DNA of 34,515 bases from Gallaecimonas xiamenensis 3-C-1 (GTDB taxonomy: Bacteria; Pseudomonadota; Gammaproteobacteria; Enterobacterales; Gallaecimonadaceae), in the NCBI RefSeq assembly GCF_000299915.1, contig NZ_AMRI01000035.1, forward strand, positions 1 to 34,515, given 5' to 3'. Positions within the stretch are counted from its first letter, which is position 1. Each line of letters begins with the position of its first letter. Of this stretch, positions 30,834 through 34,515 are shown one piece after another. The position numbers and the translations under genes are program-made. A model generated the notes under the pieces. The model made no database searches. It was given only the letters and a program-made list of their open reading frames with translations, and had not been told where the DNA came from.

Positions 30834-31694
30834 ATGAAAGCATTATCCCTTTTGGCAGCTGCCTTGCTGTCCTCCTCGGCCTTTGCCGCCGAAACCCCTT
30901 TTCAATTATCCCAAGATACCTTGGTTGACGGCCAAGTGGACTCGGCCACGGCCCAGCACCTTAGCCTGCCTTTGCAGGTACAAAACCAGGGCTTTGCCCA
31001 TACCGATGCTACGACTGTCCTGAAAGGCAACTACCTGCACGACAATGCCCTTATCCAGTTCGATATCAATACTGACGGCAATACCGCCTACTACCTGGGT
31101 AAGCAGGTTCAAGGTACGCAATACAAAGGCAACTGGTATGACAGTCAAGGCAATGCCGGCGACTTCAACCTCACCGCCGGTGACGATGACCAAAATGGTG
31201 GCGATTGTAACGCCGCCACCGAAACTGGCTGGTTTAACGGCTATTACTGCAATGCCGAGATCGATGGTGGCGGCTGGCAATTGGTGGCAGTGCGCAATAC
31301 TGCCAATCCTCGAGAAGCTGTCACAAGCATTACGTCCATAGACAGCGAACAGTACTTGCAGCCAGAACTCTGGGTTGAACTGAAGCGGAAATCCTCTGAG
31401 GTCCTTTTCCTGCAGCCAGCCACAAACCTATGGGGAATTATGAATATTGCAGAAGCAAGTAACCCCAGTTTCTGTGTTCCATTAGTCGACGACCTTAGCT
31501 CACCTAAGTTGGTGCATGCCGAAAATTCAGGTTGTGATGCCAACAATACAGACTACACCATGGTCGGCCACCCTTCTGACAGCAGCAAAACTCAAGGCAA
31601 TCTCTACTCTTACTCAACAGCCTACAAACTGTGGGTACGCCAAAACTTCGGCATAGTTTCTTACAACGGTACTTTGATGGTATTCGTACGATAG
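30834..31694 (+). CDS. Secreted protein with a fibrinogen/intelectin-like DGGGW motif
   Basis: This 286-aa protein has a signal peptide (MKALSLLAAALLSSSAFA, cleaved near AFA-AE). After a polar, Asn/Asp/Gln-rich region, CNAEIDGGGWQLVAVRNT (residues about 139-156) resembles the C-x(n)-GGGW-x-L start of fibrinogen-related and intelectin-type carbohydrate-binding domains. The remainder has two more cysteines (NPSFCVPL and NSGCDANN) and ends in short beta strands. Role not known; surface binding is a guess. GGAG precedes the ATG. The second half is more AT-rich than neighbouring genes. Confidence 0.7.
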   Translation: MKALSLLAAALLSSSAFAAETPFQLSQDTLVDGQVDSATAQHLSLPLQVQNQGFAHTDATTVLKGNYLHDNALIQFDINTDGNTAYYLGKQVQGTQYKGNWYDSQGNAGDFNLTAGDDDQNGGDCNAATETGWFNGYYCNAEIDGGGWQLVAVRNTANPREAVTSITSIDSEQYLQPELWVELKRKSSEVLFLQPATNLWGIMNIAEASNPSFCVPLVDDLSSPKLVHAENSGCDANNTDYTMVGHPSDSSKTQGNLYSYSTAYKLWVRQNFGIVSYNGTLMVFVR

Positions 31695-31703
31695 CCCTAT
31701 ACT

Positions 31704-31725
31704 AGGCGCCTTAGGCGCCTTTTTC
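31704..31725 (+). terminator. Rho-independent terminator
   Basis: AGGCGCC (31704-31710), loop TTA and GGCGCCT (31714-31720) are followed by a T run. It lies ten bases after the secreted-protein gene. Confidence 0.88.
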
Positions 31726-31810
31726 TTGGCCAAAATTCCGCCAGGGCCATTGCTCCTGTCACACAAAGTCAGTAGGCTTGCGCCCCTTATTAACTAAGGG
31801 GTATCCCAGA

Positions 31811-33412
31811 GTGCTGACCACCGCCAATATCACCATGCAGTTCGGCGACAAGCCGCTTTTCGAAAACATCTCCGTCAAGTTTGGTGAGGGCAACCGTTAT
31901 GGCCTGATCGGTGCCAACGGCTGTGGTAAGTCCACCTTCATGAAGATCCTCACCGGCGAGCTGGAACCGAGCGGCGGTAACGTCTCCCTGGCGCCCCATA
32001 CCCGCATGGCCAAACTGGGCCAGGACCAGTTTGCCTTCGAAGACTTTTCCGTTATCGACACCGTGGTGATGGGCCATGCCGAGCTGTGGGCCATCAAGGC
32101 CGAGCGCGACCGCATTTACAGCCTGCCGGATATGAGCGAAGAAGACGGCATGAAGGTGGCCGACCTTGAAGTGCAGTTTGCCGAGATGGACGGCTATAGC
32201 GCCGAAGCCCGTGCCGGTGAACTGCTGCTGGGTCTGGGCATACCGCTGGAGCAACACTACGGCCTGATGGCCGCCGTCGCCCCCGGCCTCAAGGTACGGG
32301 TGCTGCTGGCCCAGGTGCTGTTCTCCGACCCCGACGTGATGCTGCTGGACGAACCGACCAACAACTTGGACATCCACACCATCCGTTGGCTCGAAGGGGT
32401 GCTCACCGAGCGCGACTCCACCATGATCATCATTTCCCACGACCGCCACTTCTTAAACCAGGTGTGCACCCACATGGCGGACATGGACTACGGTGAGCTG
32501 CGCCTCTATCCGGGCAACTACGACGAATACATGACCGCCGCCGAGCAGACCCGCGAGCGCCTGTTGGCCGACAACGCCAAGAAGAAAGCGCAAATCGCCG
32601 AGCTGCAGACCTTCGTTAGCCGCTTCTCGGCCAACGCCTCCAAAGCCAAGCAGGCCACCAGCCGCGCCAAGCTGATTGATAAAATCCAACTGGAAGAAGT
32701 GAAGCCTTCTTCCCGCCAGAGCCCCTTTATTCGCTTCGAGCAGGCCAAACAACTCTATCGCCAGGCGCTGCAGGTGGAAAACCTGGCCCAGGGCTACGAC
32801 GGCGAGCTGCTGTTCAAAGACTTTAAACTTAGCGTGGAAGTGGGCGAGCGCATCGCCATCATCGGTGCCAACGGTGTGGGTAAATCCACCCTGTTGAACA
32901 CCCTGGCCGGGGTCATGGAGCCCAAAGACGGCGCCATCAAATGGTCCGAGAACGCCAACATCGGCTTCTACGCCCAGGATCACGCCGAAGATTTCGCCAT
33001 GGACACCAACCTGATGGACTGGATGGCCCAGTGGCAGCAGGAAGGGGACGACGAGCAGACCCTGCGCGCCGCCCTTGGCCGCATGCTGTTTAGCCAGAAC
33101 GACATCAAGAAGAAGGTCAAGGTGCTGTCCGGTGGTGAGCAGGGCCGTATGCTCATTGGCAAGCTGATGATGCACAAGCCCAACATCCTGTTGATGGACG
33201 AGCCCACCAACCACATGGACATGGAGTCCATCGAGGCCCTGAACCTGGCCCTGGAACACTACAAGGGCACCCTGCTGTTCGTGTCCCACGACCGCCAGTT
33301 TGTCAGCTCCCTGGCCACCCGCATCATCGAGGTGACCCCCACCGGTATCAAGGATTACCTGGGCAGTTACGACGACTACCTCAAGGCCCAAGGCATCAAC
33401 GAGATGCGATAA
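31811..33412 (+). CDS. ybiT: ABC-F family ATPase YbiT
   Basis: This 533-aa protein has two ABC ATPase domains and no membrane part, as in ABC-F ribosome-associated proteins. Walker A motifs are GANGCGKST and GANGVGKST, and Walker B/D-loops [10 protein letters not shown] and [10 protein letters not shown]. The first signature loop is APGLKVRV in place of LSGG, and the second is LSGGEQGRM. Near-identity in feel to E. coli YbiT is seen in the N-terminal [17 protein letters not shown] and the linker with [17 protein letters not shown]. The start is GTG at 31811, with AAGGGG at 31796-31801; an upstream extension is rejected. A terminator follows. Confidence 0.95.
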   Translation: MLTTANITMQFGDKPLFENISVKFGEGNRYGLIGANGCGKSTFMKILTGELEPSGGNVSLAPHTRMAKLGQDQFAFEDFSVIDTVVMGHAELWAIKAERDRIYSLPDMSEEDGMKVADLEVQFAEMDGYSAEARAGELLLGLGIPLEQHYGLMAAVAPGLKVRVLLAQVLFSDPDVMLLDEPTNNLDIHTIRWLEGVLTERDSTMIIISHDRHFLNQVCTHMADMDYGELRLYPGNYDEYMTAAEQTRERLLADNAKKKAQIAELQTFVSRFSANASKAKQATSRAKLIDKIQLEEVKPSSRQSPFIRFEQAKQLYRQALQVENLAQGYDGELLFKDFKLSVEVGERIAIIGANGVGKSTLLNTLAGVMEPKDGAIKWSENANIGFYAQDHAEDFAMDTNLMDWMAQWQQEGDDEQTLRAALGRMLFSQNDIKKKVKVLSGGEQGRMLIGKLMMHKPNILLMDEPTNHMDMESIEALNLALEHYKGTLLFVSHDRQFVSSLATRIIEVTPTGIKDYLGSYDDYLKAQGINEMR

Positions 33413-33421
33413 GCCAACAGA

Positions 33422-33448
33422 AACAGCGCCCAAGGGCGCTGTTTTTTT
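33422..33448 (+). terminator. Rho-independent terminator of ybiT
   Basis: AACAGCGCCC (33422-33431) and GGGCGCTGTT (33434-33443) form a 10-bp stem with a tight two-base loop followed by T5 or more. It is the strongest terminator in the window. Confidence 0.9.
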
Positions 33449-33548
33449 ATCCCCACCAAGGGCTTACCGGGTGTCCCTTCTCAGGGTTCAAGCCATTGTC
33501 ACCGACAGTCGCTTTTTTTAACTACATCCATAACCCGAGCCCGTCACC

Positions 33549-34076
33549 ATGTTCCTTCGTCGTTCTTCCCTGCCCGCATTGGCCCTGATGACAGCCCTGT
33601 TGGGCGGCTGCGCCACTTCGCAACCTATCAGCGCCTTCGACGCTGCCCCCAGCCCTGTGCAACAGGCCCTGGACAGCTACCAGTTTTCCCAGGCCAAAGC
33701 CCAGCTGGCCCAAGCCGCCGCACAAGGCGACAACGAAGCCCAAGCCTTCCTCGCCGCCTACGGCCAGTGGCTGGACAGCCTCTGCGCCTTGGAAAACGGC
33801 CCTGCCCAGCCCCAGGCCGACGAGGCCCAGCGCCTGCTGGTGCCCGCCCCCTCCGGTCAGCGCGATTACCGCCAGGCCGCCTTCTGGGCCCAGCGTGCCG
33901 CCGACGCCAACAACCCCATGGGTCAGTTCCTGATTGGCTACCTGCACGAGTTGGGTTTTGGCGCCACCCCAGACAAAGCCCTGGCTTTCGATTACTACCA
34001 CAAGGCCGCCGCCCAAGGCCTGACCGCCGCCAAACACCGCCTGGCCCTGCTGGCCCAACGGGATCAACAAAGCTGA
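33549..34076 (+). CDS. Lipoprotein with Sel1-like repeats
   Basis: This 175-aa protein has a lipoprotein signal peptide ending LLGGC (Cys at about residue 21). It contains Sel1/TPR-like helical repeats: AKAQLAQAAAQGDNEAQAFLA, AAFWAQRAADANNPMGQFLIGYLHELGFG and KALAFDYYHKAAAQGLTAAKHRLALL. Such repeats make protein-protein contacts in the envelope. The partner is unknown. The ATG at 33549 gives a good signal peptide, though no ribosome-binding site stands out. It ends shortly before a convergent gene with a 10-bp GC hairpin between. Confidence 0.8.
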   Translation: MFLRRSSLPALALMTALLGGCATSQPISAFDAAPSPVQQALDSYQFSQAKAQLAQAAAQGDNEAQAFLAAYGQWLDSLCALENGPAQPQADEAQRLLVPAPSGQRDYRQAAFWAQRAADANNPMGQFLIGYLHELGFGATPDKALAFDYYHKAAAQGLTAAKHRLALLAQRDQQS

Positions 34077-34081
34077 GCTGC

Positions 34082-34104
34082 GGCTGCCGCCTTGGGCGGC
34101 AGCC
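34082..34104. terminator. Possible shared terminator hairpin
   Basis: GGCTGCCGCC (34082-34091), loop TTG and GGCGGCAGCC (34095-34104) form a perfect 10-bp stem between two convergent genes. No real T run follows on either strand, so it may act with Rho or only protect transcripts. Confidence 0.55.
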
Positions 34105-34470
34105 TTATCCCCGGCCTTGGCGGCACAATCGCCTGTCGACCCAGCGCCGGTAAAGCCAGGTCAGCCAAGGCGAAACCCAAGAACGGGTAATCAACCAACC
34201 CAGCGGCCTTAACCACCAGATAAAAGCGAAAAGTCGCCGGTAGGCCTCCATGCCATGCCAAAGCGCACCTTCAGCATCTTTCACATGCAGGCTGCGAAGG
34301 GCCAGGGCCGGGTCGATACCTTCCGCCCTTAGCCTGGTCTCCTGGCCGTTGATGTCGCACCAATACACTCCTACCTCCGGCGCCCAGCGCTCAAAGCTCG
34401 CCCGGTCTCGGCGACAGCGAGGACAGCCGCCGTCATAAAATACCGTTAACACTATCGCTACTTCAGTCAT
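34105..34470 (-). CDS. Thiol-disulfide oxidoreductase DCC family protein (DUF393)
   Basis: This 121-aa protein begins with a thioredoxin-like strand and the VFYDGGCPRCRRD motif, the D-x-x-C-x-x-C pattern that names the DCC family. The rest carries DINGQETRLRAEGID and a hydrophobic helical C-terminal half (AYRRLFAFIWWLRPLGWLITRS) ending in a basic tail. A redox role is suggested by the CxxC, but no substrate is known. The second ATG (34470) has AGGGG at better spacing than the ATG at 34473. A T14 tract on the plus strand lies just upstream of the gene. Confidence 0.85.
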   Translation of the reverse strand: MTEVAIVLTVFYDGGCPRCRRDRASFERWAPEVGVYWCDINGQETRLRAEGIDPALALRSLHVKDAEGALWHGMEAYRRLFAFIWWLRPLGWLITRSWVSPWLTWLYRRWVDRRLCRQGRG

Positions 34471-34515
34471 CATCGCCCCTGGTCGCCTTTATTGGCTTTT
34501 TTTTTTTTTTCTTCT

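Noticed and set aside
1-34515. CRISPR array, insertion sequence or prophage
   Set aside because: No regular direct repeats, transposase-like gene or phage structural gene was seen on either strand.

Overview
The window looks like the chromosome of a marine or aquatic gammaproteobacterium. The housekeeping order lepA-lepB-rnc-era-recO-pdxJ-acpS, the rpoE-rseABC operon divergent from nadB, and the ygfX-sdhE/ygfZ block are all typical gammaproteobacterial arrangements. Base composition is high in G+C from about 5045 onward. A Gallaecimonas-like member of the Alteromonadales/Aeromonadales side of the class would fit, but that is an inference from gene order and protein feel, not from a search.

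Layout. (1) Positions 1-1911 are the distal part of an integron cassette array. Four short, AT-rich promoterless genes (a tandem SH3 protein, a GIY-YIG-like protein and two unknowns) lie in the same direction, each separated by an attC site. Two of these sites closely resemble Vibrio-type repeats, and the last attC looks truncated. The integrase is not in the window. (2) Positions 1912-5042 remain AT-rich and accessory: a divergent azoreductase/LysR pair with a clear LysR box, an unknown 222-aa protein and a GNAT acetyltransferase. (3) At about 5045 the composition changes abruptly. A TetR regulator faces an EmrA/EmrB-type efflux pair across a 15-bp palindrome. (4) Positions 8422-16050, minus strand: an exported 5-hydroxyisourate hydrolase, then acpS, pdxJ, recO, era, rnc, and two consecutive lepB genes separated by a terminator, then lepA. 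(5) Positions 16121-18797, minus strand: rseC, rseB, rseA, rpoE, with a sigma-E promoter; nadB diverges from it. (6) Positions 20557-22237: ygfX and sdhE, divergent from ygfZ. (7) Positions 22264-28786: an MliC/COG3650-like lipoprotein, NDH-2, a PAS-GGDEF-EAL protein, a site-2-protease-family membrane protease and a GAF-GGDEF diguanylate cyclase. (8) Positions 28787-34515: a 509-bp gene-free stretch with several hairpins, two small membrane proteins (one DUF2726 plus zinc finger), a secreted DGGGW-containing protein, the ABC-F protein YbiT, a Sel1-repeat lipoprotein and a DCC-family protein.

How the genes work together. The core is envelope and protein-export biology: signal peptidases, sigma-E and its regulators, the translation factor LepA, RNase III and Era. 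Around nadB and sdhE there is flavin biology (NadB is FAD-dependent, SdhE flavinylates succinate dehydrogenase, NDH-2 is also FAD-dependent). The 24.3-28.8 kb block joins c-di-GMP synthesis and breakdown to an intramembrane protease. No CRISPR array, tRNA, rRNA, insertion sequence or prophage was seen. Starts given here were often moved inward from the longest possible reading frame using ribosome-binding sites and family N-termini.
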